Below are positions 34,454-44,050 of a stretch of DNA of 64,000 nucleotides, in pieces. The stretch covers positions 1,178,001 through 1,242,000 of the forward strand of contig JADKGA010000002.1 of NCBI GenBank assembly GCA_016717165.1. The letters run 5' to 3'. Each line of letters begins with the position of its first letter. Position 1 is the first letter of the stretch. The position numbers and the translations under genes were made by a program. Origin of the DNA: Candidatus Lutibacillus vidarii. Its GTDB lineage: Bacteria > Actinomycetota > Actinomycetes > Actinomycetales > Dermatophilaceae. The notes under the pieces are model-generated. The model saw nothing but the letters and a program-made list of their open reading frames with translations. It had not been told where the DNA came from and made no database searches.

Positions 34454-34504
34454 CGCGTCCGGCCGACTCTCTGCTCGCCACGCGTCCGGCCGACTCTCTG
34501 CTCG
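34454..34504. repeat. 27-bp tandem repeat
   Basis: Two copies (34454-34477 and 34481-34504) of a 24-bp word with a 27-bp period, abutting the first family B palindrome after uppP. Confidence 0.75.
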
Positions 34505-34577
34505 AGAGATGGCAAATGCACGGTATGCCGGCCCCGCGTCGACCCCATTCCAGCCATTTGCCATCTGTCGGTGTGGT
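34503..34577. repeat. Palindromic repeat family B, copy 1
   Basis: Left arm GAGAGATGGCAAATG and right arm CATTTGCCATCTgTC, with one base broken against the other copies. The spacer contains ggtatgcc and cattcc. It is followed by tgtgg. Noncoding and between uppP and corA. Confidence 0.85.
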
Positions 34578-34675
34578 GGGCTGGGGCGCCCTCGTGGTGG
34601 GGGTTCGGGCGGTCGCCGCACTCCGTAGGCGGCGCGCCGAGGCCTGCGCCCAGGAGCGCGTCTTCGTCCGCGCGC

Positions 34676-34750
34676 CGAGAGATGGCAAATGCACGGTATG
34701 CCGGCCGGCCGGCGACCCCATTCCAGCCATTTGCCATCTCTCGGTGTGGA
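34676..34750. repeat. Palindromic repeat family B, copy 2
   Basis: Almost identical to copy 1 over its full length, with intact arms (GAGAGATGGCAAATG/CATTTGCCATCTCTC) and a few changes in the centre. It starts 173 bp after copy 1. The same-orientation flank tgtgg is kept. Confidence 0.88.
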
Positions 34751-34762
34751 GGGGGGCGGAAA

Positions 34763-34866
34763 CCTCCGGGCGGGGTCGGATGTGGGCGGCGCCTCCGGGC
34801 GGGGCGGGGCCTCCGGGCGGGGTCGGATGGGGGGTTGGGCCCCCGCTCCGGGCGGGGTCGGATACG
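34763..34866. repeat. GC-rich direct repeats (CTCCGGGCGGGG type)
   Basis: Four copies of a 15-19-bp word, three complete (ctccgggcggggtcgga) and one variant, at uneven spacing. With the tandem repeat and two family B elements they fill much of the 632-bp gap between uppP and corA. I see no gene or promoter in that gap; 34870-35039 holds nothing recognisable. Confidence 0.7.
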
Positions 34867-35039
34867 AGTGGGGCCCGGCTCCGTCGAGGGCCTGATGCGG
34901 GAGGTTGCCGAAGCCTAGGGCCGAACGCGAGACTGGCCTGACGCCGAAGAAGCGCCCCCTCCGGCTCGGCGGCATACGGATCGGCCCGCCCCACCTGGCC
35001 CGGTAACTGGAGCGCCGACCAGCCTGGCCGCGAAGGTGG

Positions 35040-36008
35040 CTAGAGCCAGCCGGACTTGCGGAAGCTGCGGTAGATCAGACCGCAGGCCGTCGCCATCAGC
35101 ACAAGGACCGCCGGATAGCCCCAGGTCTGGCGTAGCTCGGGCATGAAGTCGAAGTTCATGCCGTAGATCCCCGCGATCATCGTGGGCACGGCAGCGATGG
35201 CGACCCACGCCGAGATCCGGCGCATGTCCTCGTTCTGACGCACCGAGAGCTGGGCGAGGTGGGCGTTGAGGACGTCGGTGAGCAGCCGGTCGTAGGTCTC
35301 GATGTGGTCGATGACCCGGAGCAGGTGGTCTTGGACGTCACGGAAGAACGGAATGACGTCCTCGTCGATCAGGTCCAGACCCGGCTCCATGACGATCTTG
35401 CGGATCGAGGCGGACAGGGGGATGGCGGCCCGGCGGAACTCGAGGACCTCACGCTTGAGGCGGTAGATGGCGGTCGCGTCGATGTCGAAGCTGCCGGTGA
35501 AGACCTGCTGCTCGATGCGTTCCAGGTCGCGCTCCAGCTCGCCGTCGATGAGGACGTAGTTGTCGACAACGGAGTCCATCACGGCGTGCAGGACCGCGCT
35601 GGGCCCGAGCTGCAGCTGCTCCGCATGCTGCTCCAGCCGGGTTCGCACCCCGAACAGCGGGTTGCCGTCCCCGCGGCGGACCGTGACGACGAAACGGTCC
35701 CCGACGAAGACCGTGACCTCACCGGACTCAATATCGGATGTCCGTTCGATATATCTGAGGGTCCGCAGCACGACGAGCAGGTTGTCGTCATACTCCTCGA
35801 CCTTGGCCCGTTGGTCGCCACCCACCGCGTCCTCCACCGCGAGCGGGTGGAGCTCGAGACCGCGGTTGACGAGCGCGAACTCGTCATCCGAGGGGTCCTT
35901 GAGGCCGATCCAGAGGAAGCCGTCCTCCTCCGCCCGAAGGCGCGCGAGGTCGGCCTCCAGGGACGTGCAGGGGAGCCGCCGCCCGTCCCGGTAGATGGCC
36001 TGATCCAT
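35040..36008 (-). CDS. corA: CorA family magnesium/cobalt transporter
   Basis: Channel-like divalent-cation transporter of 322 aa. A large cytoplasmic N-terminal domain is followed by two C-terminal membrane helices: SAWVAIAAVPTMIAGIYGMN (ending in the defining Gly-Met-Asn motif) and YPAVLVLMATACGLIYRSF. Family members form pentamers. DEDVIPFFRDVQDHLLRVID precedes the stalk helix, as usual. The ATG at 36008 is preferred over a GTG two codons upstream. It is transcribed alone, away from the phosphomutase cluster. Confidence 0.94.
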   Translation of the reverse strand: MDQAIYRDGRRLPCTSLEADLARLRAEEDGFLWIGLKDPSDDEFALVNRGLELHPLAVEDAVGGDQRAKVEEYDDNLLVVLRTLRYIERTSDIESGEVTVFVGDRFVVTVRRGDGNPLFGVRTRLEQHAEQLQLGPSAVLHAVMDSVVDNYVLIDGELERDLERIEQQVFTGSFDIDATAIYRLKREVLEFRRAAIPLSASIRKIVMEPGLDLIDEDVIPFFRDVQDHLLRVIDHIETYDRLLTDVLNAHLAQLSVRQNEDMRRISAWVAIAAVPTMIAGIYGMNFDFMPELRQTWGYPAVLVLMATACGLIYRSFRKSGWL

Positions 36009-36061
36009 GATCACCCGCCTATGTCATCACGTCCGGACCCCCCAGCGCACCAACCCGGCCG

Positions 36062-36067
36062 TATCGT
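36062..36067 (+). promoter_or_regulatory. -10 element of the phosphomutase gene
   Basis: TATCGT with seven bases to the ATG at 36075. Confidence 0.5.
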
Positions 36068-36074
36068 GACCGTC

Positions 36075-36803
36075 ATGGCGACAGTGGTTCTCGTCCGGCA
36101 CGGCCGGACGACGGCGAACTCCTCGGGAGTGCTCGCCGGCTGGCTCCCCGAGGTCCACCTCGACGAGGTCGGGATCGAGCAGGCCACTGAGCTCGGGCGA
36201 CGGTGCGCCACAACGGGATTCACGCCGGCCCGGGTAGTGAGCTCCCCGCTGCCCCGGTGCCAGGACACTGCGGCGCGGCTGCTCCAGGAGTGGGCCCCAG
36301 ACCAGGAGGTCGTCAGCGACGACCGGCTGGGGGAGTGCCGCTACGGCGCCTGGACCGGTCGCCCGCTGGCCGAGCTGGCCGAGGACCCCCTGTGGCGAGT
36401 GGTCCAGGACCAGCCCAGTGCCGCCCGGTTCCCCGACGGCGAGGAGTATGCCGGTGAGTCGCTCGCGGCGATGTCCGCCCGGGCCGTCGCGGCGATTCGG
36501 GAGACCGATGCTGCGATCGAGGCTGGTTTCGGTGGCTCGGCGCTGTGGGTGGCCGTCACCCATGGCGATGTCGTCAAGGCGGTGGTCGCCGACGCCCTCG
36601 GACAGCACCTGGACCTTTTTCAGCGCATCGTCGTCGACCCCGGCTCAGCAACCGTCATCAGGTACACCGCCGCCCGTCCGATGGTCCTCACGGTCAACTC
36701 CGTCGGCGGACGGTTGCCGATTGGCGCCGAGGCACACGGGCGCCCCGGCGACGCTGCGGTGGGTGGGGGTGCCGGCTCGGCACCGGCCGGGTCAGCGGGT
36801 TAG
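36075..36803 (+). CDS. Histidine phosphatase/phosphomutase, MSMEG_4193-like
   Basis: Protein of 242 aa in the histidine phosphatase superfamily. The phosphohistidine motif is LVRHGRTTANSSG at the start; SSPLPRCQDTA and the second His in AVTHGDVVKAV complete the site. In actinobacteria this type is regularly found with DUF3090, the SCO1664-like protein and mshC, exactly as here. The glycine/alanine-rich last 30 residues are probably disordered. Its substrate is not known. Confidence 0.9.
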   Translation: MATVVLVRHGRTTANSSGVLAGWLPEVHLDEVGIEQATELGRRCATTGFTPARVVSSPLPRCQDTAARLLQEWAPDQEVVSDDRLGECRYGAWTGRPLAELAEDPLWRVVQDQPSAARFPDGEEYAGESLAAMSARAVAAIRETDAAIEAGFGGSALWVAVTHGDVVKAVVADALGQHLDLFQRIVVDPGSATVIRYTAARPMVLTVNSVGGRLPIGAEAHGRPGDAAVGGGAGSAPAGSAG

Positions 36804-36806
36804 TGT
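36801..36806 (+). promoter_or_regulatory. -10 element embedded in a stop codon (DUF3090)
   Basis: TAGTGT begins with the TAG stop of the phosphomutase gene and is seven bases before the DUF3090 ATG. Confidence 0.4.
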
Positions 36807-36813
36807 CGTCGCT

Positions 36814-37389
36814 ATGCCGGTCTTCGAGTTCGACGCCCCCGAGCGTTTCGTCGCGGGCACCGTCGGGCCTCCCGGTGAGCGGGTCTTCTTTCTCCAGGCC
36901 CGCCAGGGCCGATCGGTCGCGGCGGTCTCGCTCGAGAAGCAGCAGGTGGCCATCCTCGCCGACCGGGTCAACGACATCCTCGACGAGGTGGCGGGCAGCG
37001 CCGCGAGCGAAGAGGCGGCCGCGGCATACAGCGACGACCTTCCACTCGACGCTCCAGTCGAGGATGAGTTCCGGGTCGTGACGATCTCCCTCGCGTGGGA
37101 CCGCACTGCGCGCACAGTCATCATCGAGTGCCTCGACGACGACCCCGAGACCACCGCCGGACCGGAGAGCCCGGAGGGCGACGAGGGGGGTGTGCCCTGG
37201 GACGACGAGCCGGGCCTGCCCGAGAGCACCAGCCGGCTCAGGGTCGTCCTCACCCCGCCGCAGGCCCGGGCCTTCGCGCGGCGCGCCCAGGCCGTCGTTG
37301 CCGCCGGCCGGCCGCCCTGCCCGTTCTGCGGTGGGCCGCTGGAGCCCTCCGGGCACATCTGCCCCCGCGCCAACGGGTACCGGCGCTAG
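36814..37389 (+). CDS. DUF3090 family protein
   Basis: Protein of 191 aa of unknown function, matching the actinobacterial DUF3090 type: FEFDAPERFVAGTVGPPGER, FFLQARQGRSVAAVSLEKQQ, then an acidic middle and a C-terminal CPFCGGPLEPSGHICPRANG, which looks like a zinc-binding ribbon (three Cys and one His). It lies between the phosphomutase and SCO1664-like genes in a conserved set leading to mshC. The Asp/Glu/Pro-rich loop near residues 112-138 varies in such proteins. Confidence 0.88.
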   Translation: MPVFEFDAPERFVAGTVGPPGERVFFLQARQGRSVAAVSLEKQQVAILADRVNDILDEVAGSAASEEAAAAYSDDLPLDAPVEDEFRVVTISLAWDRTARTVIIECLDDDPETTAGPESPEGDEGGVPWDDEPGLPESTSRLRVVLTPPQARAFARRAQAVVAAGRPPCPFCGGPLEPSGHICPRANGYRR

Positions 37390-37395
37390 GTCGTC

Positions 37396-38208
37396 GTGTC
37401 CGAGCTCACCCCGCTCGTGGAGCTGCTCGGCCACGCCCCCATGCGCCTGGTCGGACAGGTGACCACCGCGTCGAACGCCGTCTTCCTCGTCGAGGTCGAC
37501 GAGCTGCCGACCCGGTATGCCGTCTACAAGCCGGTCCGCGGCGAGCGGCCGCTGTGGGACTTCCCGCATGGCACGCTCGCCGGCCGCGAGTATGCCGCCT
37601 GGCTCGTGTCCGAGGCGGCCGGCTGGGGACTGGTCCCGCCCACGGTGCTCCGGGAGGGCGAGTTCGGACTCGGCGCGGTCCAGCTGTGGGTGGGGGATCC
37701 CTTCGCGGCCGCCGACCAGCGCGACCTCACCGATGTCGTCGACGTCGTCGCGGGCCGGACGGTGCCGGAGGGCTGGCTCAGCGTCCTTGAGGCTCGCTCG
37801 GACCGTGGGGAGCCGGTCCTCGTCGTCCATGAGAACCAGCCCGACGTCCGCGCGATGGCGGTCTTCGACGCCGTCGCCAACAACGCCGACCGGAAGGGAT
37901 CGCACGCGCGCCGCGACCCGCAGGGTCGGCTCTGGGGCTTCGACCACGGGCTGACGATGCACGCCGAGCCCAAGCTGCGGACTGCCCTGTGGGGGTGGGC
38001 GGGCCAGCCCCTGCCGGAGGTGGAGGTGACCCACCTCGGCGAGCTCGACGCCGCGCTGGCGGGCGGCCCGGTCGCCGGGCAGCTCGCCGACGTGCTCCCG
38101 GCCGCCGACCTCACGGCCCTGCGAGAACGGACGCGCGGGCTCCTCGAGCGCCCCATCCACCCCGAACCGTCCCGGGCCTGGCCCAGCATCCCCTGGCCGG
38201 TCCTGTGA
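37396..38208 (+). CDS. SCO1664-family (PI3/4-kinase-like) protein
   Basis: Protein of 270 aa beginning with GTG six bases after the DUF3090 stop. Kinase-like features are YAVYKPVRGERPLWDFP (possible ATP lysine), VFDAVANNADRKGSHA and WGFDHGLTMH, the order seen in the phosphatidylinositol 3/4-kinase-like fold. In actinobacteria this family accompanies DUF3090 and mshC. Whether it phosphorylates a lipid, an inositol compound or a protein is unknown. Confidence 0.87.
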   Translation: MSELTPLVELLGHAPMRLVGQVTTASNAVFLVEVDELPTRYAVYKPVRGERPLWDFPHGTLAGREYAAWLVSEAAGWGLVPPTVLREGEFGLGAVQLWVGDPFAAADQRDLTDVVDVVAGRTVPEGWLSVLEARSDRGEPVLVVHENQPDVRAMAVFDAVANNADRKGSHARRDPQGRLWGFDHGLTMHAEPKLRTALWGWAGQPLPEVEVTHLGELDAALAGGPVAGQLADVLPAADLTALRERTRGLLERPIHPEPSRAWPSIPWPVL

Positions 38209-38231
38209 CCGGGCCGGTCGGTGCCGCCGGG

Positions 38232-38237
38232 TAGGCT
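38232..38237 (+). promoter_or_regulatory. -10 element of mshC
   Basis: TAGGCT with seven bases to the GTG at 38245; this supports that start over a GTG 24 bp upstream. Confidence 0.5.
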
Positions 38238-38244
38238 CCGCTGC

Positions 38245-39504
38245 GTGGAGTCCTGGCCCTCACCCCTGCGCCCGGTGATCCCGGGCTCGCCCCCGGCCCT
38301 GCGGCTGTTCGACACCGCGGCCGGAAAGGTCCGTGAGGTGGAGACGGGCCAGGTCGCCGGGATGTACGTCTGCGGAATCACCCCGTATGACGCCACCCAC
38401 CTCGGGCACGCAGCGACCTATGTCACCTTCGACCTGGTCAACCGGGCGTTGCGCGACTCCGGACGCGAGGTGGTCTACGTCCAGAATGTCACCGACGTCG
38501 ACGAGCCACTCCTCGAACGGGCCGCCCGGGACGGCGTGGACTGGCAGGACCTCGCCGCCCAGGAGACCGCCCTCTTCCGCCAGGACATGGCCGCTCTGCG
38601 GGTGCTCCCGCCGGAGCACTACCACGGGGTCGTCGACTCGATCCCGTACATCGTCGATGTCGTGGCCCGACTCCTCGAGGCCGGGACGGCATACCGGCTG
38701 GGCGTTGCCGAGGGAACCGGAGCGGACGTCTACCTCGACGTCACCTCGACCGCGGGCTTCGGACAGGTGAGCGGCTGGAGCCGGGCCGAGATGCTCGAGG
38801 TCTTCGCCGAGCGCGGCGGCGACCCAGAGCGACCGGGAAAGCGCGACGCGCTCGACCCGCTGCTGTGGCGCGCGGCCCGGGAAGGCGAACCGTGCTGGGA
38901 CGGCGGTCGCGTCCTCGGGCGCGGTCGGCCGGGCTGGCACATCGAGTGCACGACGATCGCCTTGACCCACCTCGGGATGGGCTTCGCGATCCAGGGCGGC
39001 GGCAGTGACCTGGTCTTCCCGCACCACGAGATGTCCGCGGCTCAGGGGACCGCGCTGACCGGGCAGAGCCCATTCGCCACGCACTATGTCCACCAGGCGA
39101 TGGTCGGGCTCGACGGGGAGAAGATGAGCAAGTCCAAGGGCAACCTTGTGCTGGTCTCCCGGCTGCTCGCCGACCACGTCGACCCGATGGCGATCCGGCT
39201 CGCGCTGCTGCGCCACCACTACCGCACCGACTGGGAATGGACCGGCGCGGACCTCACCGAGGCGGTGCGTCGCCTGAAGCGGTGGCGTATGGCGGCCGCG
39301 GCGCCGGCGGGGCCGCCCGCGGACAGCGTCATCGCTGCCCTCCGCAGCGCGCTGTCCAACGACCTTGACGCGGCGGCGGCGGTCGATGCGGTCGACAGGT
39401 GGGCCGACGACGTCCTCGACGGCAGCTCGGCTGCGCGGCCAGGAGCCGGCACCGAGGTGGCTCGGGCCGTGGACGCCCTCCTCGGGGTGTCGCTGGCCGG
39501 TTGA
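38245..39504 (+). CDS. mshC: Mycothiol ligase MshC
   Basis: Cysteine:1-D-myo-inosityl 2-amino-2-deoxy-alpha-D-glucopyranoside ligase, 419 aa, an ATP-dependent step of mycothiol synthesis evolved from cysteinyl-tRNA synthetase. The class I signature is TPYDATHLGHAATYV with the zinc Cys in YVCGITPYD, and KMSKS appears as GEKMSKSKGN. WHIECTTIALTHLG and DLVFPHHEMSAAQG are typical. The start VESWPSP matches the family start better than the longer frame. The anticodon-binding region of CysRS is shortened. Confidence 0.94.
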   Translation: MESWPSPLRPVIPGSPPALRLFDTAAGKVREVETGQVAGMYVCGITPYDATHLGHAATYVTFDLVNRALRDSGREVVYVQNVTDVDEPLLERAARDGVDWQDLAAQETALFRQDMAALRVLPPEHYHGVVDSIPYIVDVVARLLEAGTAYRLGVAEGTGADVYLDVTSTAGFGQVSGWSRAEMLEVFAERGGDPERPGKRDALDPLLWRAAREGEPCWDGGRVLGRGRPGWHIECTTIALTHLGMGFAIQGGGSDLVFPHHEMSAAQGTALTGQSPFATHYVHQAMVGLDGEKMSKSKGNLVLVSRLLADHVDPMAIRLALLRHHYRTDWEWTGADLTEAVRRLKRWRMAAAAPAGPPADSVIAALRSALSNDLDAAAAVDAVDRWADDVLDGSSAARPGAGTEVARAVDALLGVSLAG

Positions 39505-39525
39505 CCCGTGCGCAGGACCTCGGGC

Positions 39526-40383
39526 TCAGGCCTCGGGCTCCTCGGGCGTCTCCAGGTACCGCAGGTAGCGGCCGAACTCCCGCGCGATGGCGTCGCCGGA
39601 GGCTTCCGGCAGCTCCGCGGCGTCGGACTCGTCCTCCAGCGAGCTGACGTACTCGGCCACCTCTGCGTCCGAGGCGGCCAGCTCGTCGACGCCGCGCTCC
39701 CACGCCCGGGCGTCCTCCTCGAGGTCGCCGCGGGCGATGACGATGTCGAGAACGTCCTCGAGCGCGCCGAGCAGGGCCAGGGTGGCCTTGGGGGACGGGG
39801 CGCCGCCGGCGTAGTGCGGCACGGCCGCCCAGGAGGACATCGCGTCGAACCCCGCCCGGGCAGCCGCGTCGTTGAGCACCCCGACAATGCCGGTCGGTCC
39901 CTGGTAGGTCGAGGCGTCCAGCCCGTAGCGCGTCCGCGTCGCGGCGTCGTCCGAGGTGGTCGTCACCGGCAGCGGCCGGGTGTGCGGGACGTCGGCGAGC
40001 AGCGCACCGAGGGTCACCACGGTGGACACCCCGAGCCGGCCGGCCAGCTCGACCAGCTCGATGGTGAAGGTCCGCCACCGGGTCGACGGTTCGATGCCCT
40101 GGACGAGGATGACGTCGCGGTCCATCGTCGTGGACCGGCAGAGGAAGAGCCGCGTGGTCGGCCAGATGACCCGGCGCTGGCCCTTGTCGAGGGCGACCCG
40201 GGGCCGGTTGACCTGGAAGTCGTAGTAGTCCTCCGGGTCCATCGCGGCGAGCTTGGTGGCATGCCAGACGGTGCGCAGGTGGGTGATCGCGGTCGAGGCC
40301 GCCTCGCCGGCGTCGTTCCAACCCTCGAAGGCGGCCACGAGGATCGGGTCACGCAGCGATGGCACCTCGGCGACGTCGATCAC
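39526..40383 (-). CDS. PAC2 family protein
   Basis: Protein of 285 aa of the PAC2 type (proteasome assembly chaperone-like, often grouped with ATP-grasp-associated proteins). It has VAAFEGWNDAGEAASTAI at the N-terminus, DFQVNRPRV, VILVQGIEPSTRWRTF, and STVVTLGALLADVPHTRPLP. The end is acidic. The GTG at 40383 has a very strong upstream AAGGAGGAG. Its function in bacteria is not established. It ends 22 bp from the mshC stop, facing it. Confidence 0.87.
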   Translation of the reverse strand: MIDVAEVPSLRDPILVAAFEGWNDAGEAASTAITHLRTVWHATKLAAMDPEDYYDFQVNRPRVALDKGQRRVIWPTTRLFLCRSTTMDRDVILVQGIEPSTRWRTFTIELVELAGRLGVSTVVTLGALLADVPHTRPLPVTTTSDDAATRTRYGLDASTYQGPTGIVGVLNDAAARAGFDAMSSWAAVPHYAGGAPSPKATLALLGALEDVLDIVIARGDLEEDARAWERGVDELAASDAEVAEYVSSLEDESDAAELPEASGDAIAREFGRYLRYLETPEEPEA

Positions 40384-40509
40384 GGGCAGCTCCTCCTTCG
40401 GTGGCACGCGCGGTGGCGTCCGCACGTCCCACCCTATGCAACGGGCCGAGGTGCCGCACCGGTGCGCGGCTAGACTTCGGGGCCGAACCCCCGACCGAAA
40501 GCTGCCCCC

Positions 40510-43500
40510 GTGCCCCCTTCGCGCCCCTCGCTGCGTCAGGCCCTCACCGACCGTGTGCTCGTGGCTGATGGGGCGATGGGGACGATGCTCCAGGCGGCGG
40601 AGCCGACGCTCGAGGACTTCCAGGGTCTCGAGGGCTGCAACGAGGTCCTCAATGTCACTCGGCCGGACATCGTCCGGGGGGTCCACGAGGCGTACCTGGC
40701 CGTCGGGGTGGATGCGGTCGAGACGAACACCTTCGGGGCCAACCTCGGCAACCTCGGCGAGTACGACATCGCCCATCGCACCCACGAGCTCGCGGCCGCC
40801 GGGGCCCGGATCGCCCGGGAGGCCGCGGACGCCTGGTCCACGCCAGAGCGCCCGCGGTTCGTCCTCGGCTCGATCGGGCCGGGCACCAAGCTCCCCTCGC
40901 TCGGCCACGCCCCCTTCGCCGTCCTGCGGGATGTGTACCAGGAGTGCGCCGCGGGCCTGGCGGACGGCGGTGCCGACGCCCTCCTCGTCGAGACCTGTCA
41001 GGACCTGCTCCAGGCCAAGGCCGCGGTCATCGGCGCCAAGCGGGCGGTCCGCGACCACGGGGGCGACATCCCTGTCTTCGTCCAGGTGACCGTCGAGACG
41101 ACCGGGACCATGCTCCTAGGCAGCGAGATCGGCGCCGCCCTCACCGCCCTGGAACCACTCGGCGTGGACGGGATCGGGCTCAACTGCGCGACCGGCCCCG
41201 ACGAGATGGGTGAGCACCTGCGTCACCTCGCGCGGCATGCCCGGGTCCCCCTCACCTGTATGCCGAACGCCGGCCTTCCCATGCTCACCTCCGACGGCGC
41301 GCGCTACCCGCTGACCCCGGGCGAGCTGGCCGCCGCGCAGACCCGCTTCGTCGAGGAGTTCGGGCTGCAGCTCGTCGGTGGCTGCTGCGGGACCACCCCC
41401 GAGCACCTCGCCGCGGTAGTCGCTGCCGTCGGGTCGCACCCGGTCGTGCCGCGCCGACCCCGTCCCGAGGCCGGGGTCGCCTCGCTCTACAGCGCCATCC
41501 CCTTCCGGCAGGACACCGCGTACCTCTCGATCGGCGAGCGGACCAATGCCAACGGGTCCAAGGCCTTCCGCGACGCCATGCTCGTCGGGGACTGGGGTGC
41601 CTGCGTCGAGATCGCGCGGGACCAGACCCGCGACGGGGCGCACCTGCTCGACGTCTGCGTCGACTATGTCGGCCGGGACGGCGTGGCGGACATGCGGGAG
41701 GTCGTGGGCCGGCTCGCCACCTCCTCCACCCTGCCGCTGGTCCTGGACTCCACCGAGCCGGCGGTCCTCGAGGCCGGCCTGGAGATGCTCGGCGGGCGCG
41801 CGGTGGTCAACTCGGTCAACTTCGAGGACGGCGACGGCCCGGACTCGCGCTTCGAGCGCACCATGGCCGCGGCGAGGGAGCACGGCGCGGCCGTCGTCGC
41901 CTTGACCATCGACGAGCAGGGACAGGCCCGGACCCGCGACCACAAGGTCGCCGTGGCGTCGCGGCTCATCGAGACCCTGACCGGACGGCACGGCATGTCG
42001 GTGGGCGACATCGTCGTCGACACGCTGACCTTCCCGATCGCCACCGGCCAGGAGGAGACCCGCCGCGACGCGATCGAGACGATCGAGGCGATCCGCGAGC
42101 TGAAGCGGCGCTATCCGCAGGTCCAGACGACGCTCGGGGTCTCCAATGTCTCCTTCGGGCTCTCCCCGGCGGCCCGGGTCGCGCTCAACTCGGTCTTCCT
42201 CCACGAGTGCGTCAAGGCGGGGCTGGACTCGGCGATCGTCCACGCGGCCCGGATCCTCCCGATGAACCGGATCCCGGACGACCAGCGCCAGGCCGCCCTC
42301 GACCTGGTCTACGACCGCCGGCGCGAGGGCTATGACCCCCTGGAGCGCGTCCTCGAGCTCTTCTCCGGGGTCGACACGGCCTCGCTCAAGGCAGCCCGCG
42401 CCGACGAGCTGGCAGCTCTTCCCTTGGCGGAGCGGCTGGCCCGGCGGGTCGTCGACGGGGAGCGGGTCGGCCTCGAGGCCGATCTTGACGCCGCCCTGGC
42501 CGAGGGCCGAGGGCCGCTGGACATCATCAACGACCATCTCCTGGAGGGGATGCGCACCGTCGGTGACCTCTTCGGTCGCGGCGAGATGCAGCTGCCCTTC
42601 GTCCTGCAGTCCGCCGAGGTGATGAAGGCCGCGGTCGCCCACCTGGAGCCGCACATCGAGGCCAGCCTGGGGGAGTCCGGCCCCGGCGCGTCCCGGAGCA
42701 AGGCGCGGATCGTGCTGGCGACGGTCAAGGGCGATGTCCACGACATCGGCAAGAACCTCGTCGACATCATCTTGTCCAACAACGGCTATGACGTCGTCAA
42801 TATCGGCATCAAGGCGCCGATCTCGGAGATCCTCCGCGCCGCCCAGGAGCATCAGGCCGACGCGATCGGCATGTCCGGCCTCCTCGTGAAGTCGACGGTC
42901 GTGATGAAGGAGAACCTCGAGGAGCTCAATGCCCGGGGGGTCGCTCAGCGCTTTCCGGTCCTCCTCGGTGGGGCCGCTCTGACCCGCGCCTATGTCGAGA
43001 ACGACCTGGCTGCCGTGTATGCCGGTGAGGTGCGCTACGCCCGGGACGCCTTCGAGGGGCTGCGGCTCATGGACGCCGTCGCCCTGGCCAAGGCCACCGA
43101 CGCCCCGGTGGGGCAGACCCTGCCGGCGCTGCGGCCCCGACGGGTCCGGGCCCACGTGGTCGCCGACCCGGACGACACCGTCCTCGACACCTCACGCTCC
43201 GATGTCGCCGCGGACAACGAGGTGCCGGTGCCGCCGTTCTGGGGCTCGCGGGTGGTCCGCGGGATCCCGCTCAAGGACTATGCGGCATACCTCGACGAGC
43301 GGGCGACCTTCCTCGGGCAGTGGGGGCTGCGCGGCTCCCGGGGCGACGGGCCGTCATACGAGGAGCTGGTGGCGACCCAAGGGCTGCCGCGGCTGCGGAT
43401 GTGGCTGGACCGGATCGCGACCGACGCGCTGGTCGAGGCGGCCGTGGTCTACGGCTACTTCCCGTGCTTCTCCGAGGGCAACGACATCGTCATCCTCTGG

Positions 43501-44050
43501 CACGAGACCGGCCCCGACGGGCAGCCTGTGGGCAGCGAGCGGGCTCGGCTTGGCTTCCCCAGACAGCGTCGGGACCGGCGGCTCTGCCTGGCCGACTTCG
43601 TCGCCCCCCGCGAGCGGTGCGCCGAGCTCGGCCGGTATGACGTCCTCCCGCTCCAGCTGGTCACCATGGGTGCCCGGGTCGCCGAGGCCACCGGTGAGCT
43701 CTTTGCCGCCGACGCCTACCGCGACTACCTCGAGCTGCACGGACTGTCGGTGCAGCTGACCGAGGCGCTGGCCGAGTACTGGCATGCCCGGGTCCGCGAG
43801 GAGCTCGGCTTCCCCGGACCGCGGCGGGCTGACCATCGCGGAGATCCTCGACCAGGGCTACCGCGGGTCGAGGTACTCCTTCGGCTATCCCGCCTGTCCG
43901 CGGCTGGAGGACCGAGCCACTCTGGTCGAGCTGCTCGAGCCGGGCCGGATCGGCGTCGTGCTCTCCGAGGAGCTGCAGCTGCACCCCGAGCAGTCGACCG
44001 ATGCACTCGTCGTCCACCACCCGGAGGCGTCCTACTTCAATGCGACCTGA
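40510..44050 (+). CDS. metH: Cobalamin-dependent methionine synthase MetH, frameshifted near the end
   Basis: Methyl transfer from methyltetrahydrofolate to homocysteine via cobalamin. The order is homocysteine domain (GAMGTML; zinc Cys292-Cys293 in GGCCGTTPEH), pterin domain (SIGERTNANGSKAF onward), cobalamin cap and B12 domain (DVHDIG 742-747, ligand His744) and the reactivation domain (VYGYFPC). The frame breaks near 43812-43815: after REELGF it runs into unrelated sequence, while the proper ending (TIAEILDQGYRGSRYSFGYP to HHPEASYFNAT) continues one base out of phase to the stop at 44048-44050. Removing one C from the CCCC run restores 1179 codons. This may be an assembly error or a real mutation. 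Confidence 0.92.

Noticed and set aside
34454..34866. A CRISPR array in the uppP-corA gap
   Set aside because: Repeat lengths and spacings are irregular, the spacers are not unique equal-length sequences, and no cas genes are present.
36016..36021. A leaderless -10 for corA
   Set aside because: The best match is TAGGCG, which lacks the final T, so I did not list it as a promoter.
40384..40509. A cobalamin riboswitch before metH
   Set aside because: The 126-bp region is too short and lacks the conserved B12-box sequence; only a small GC-rich hairpin is visible.
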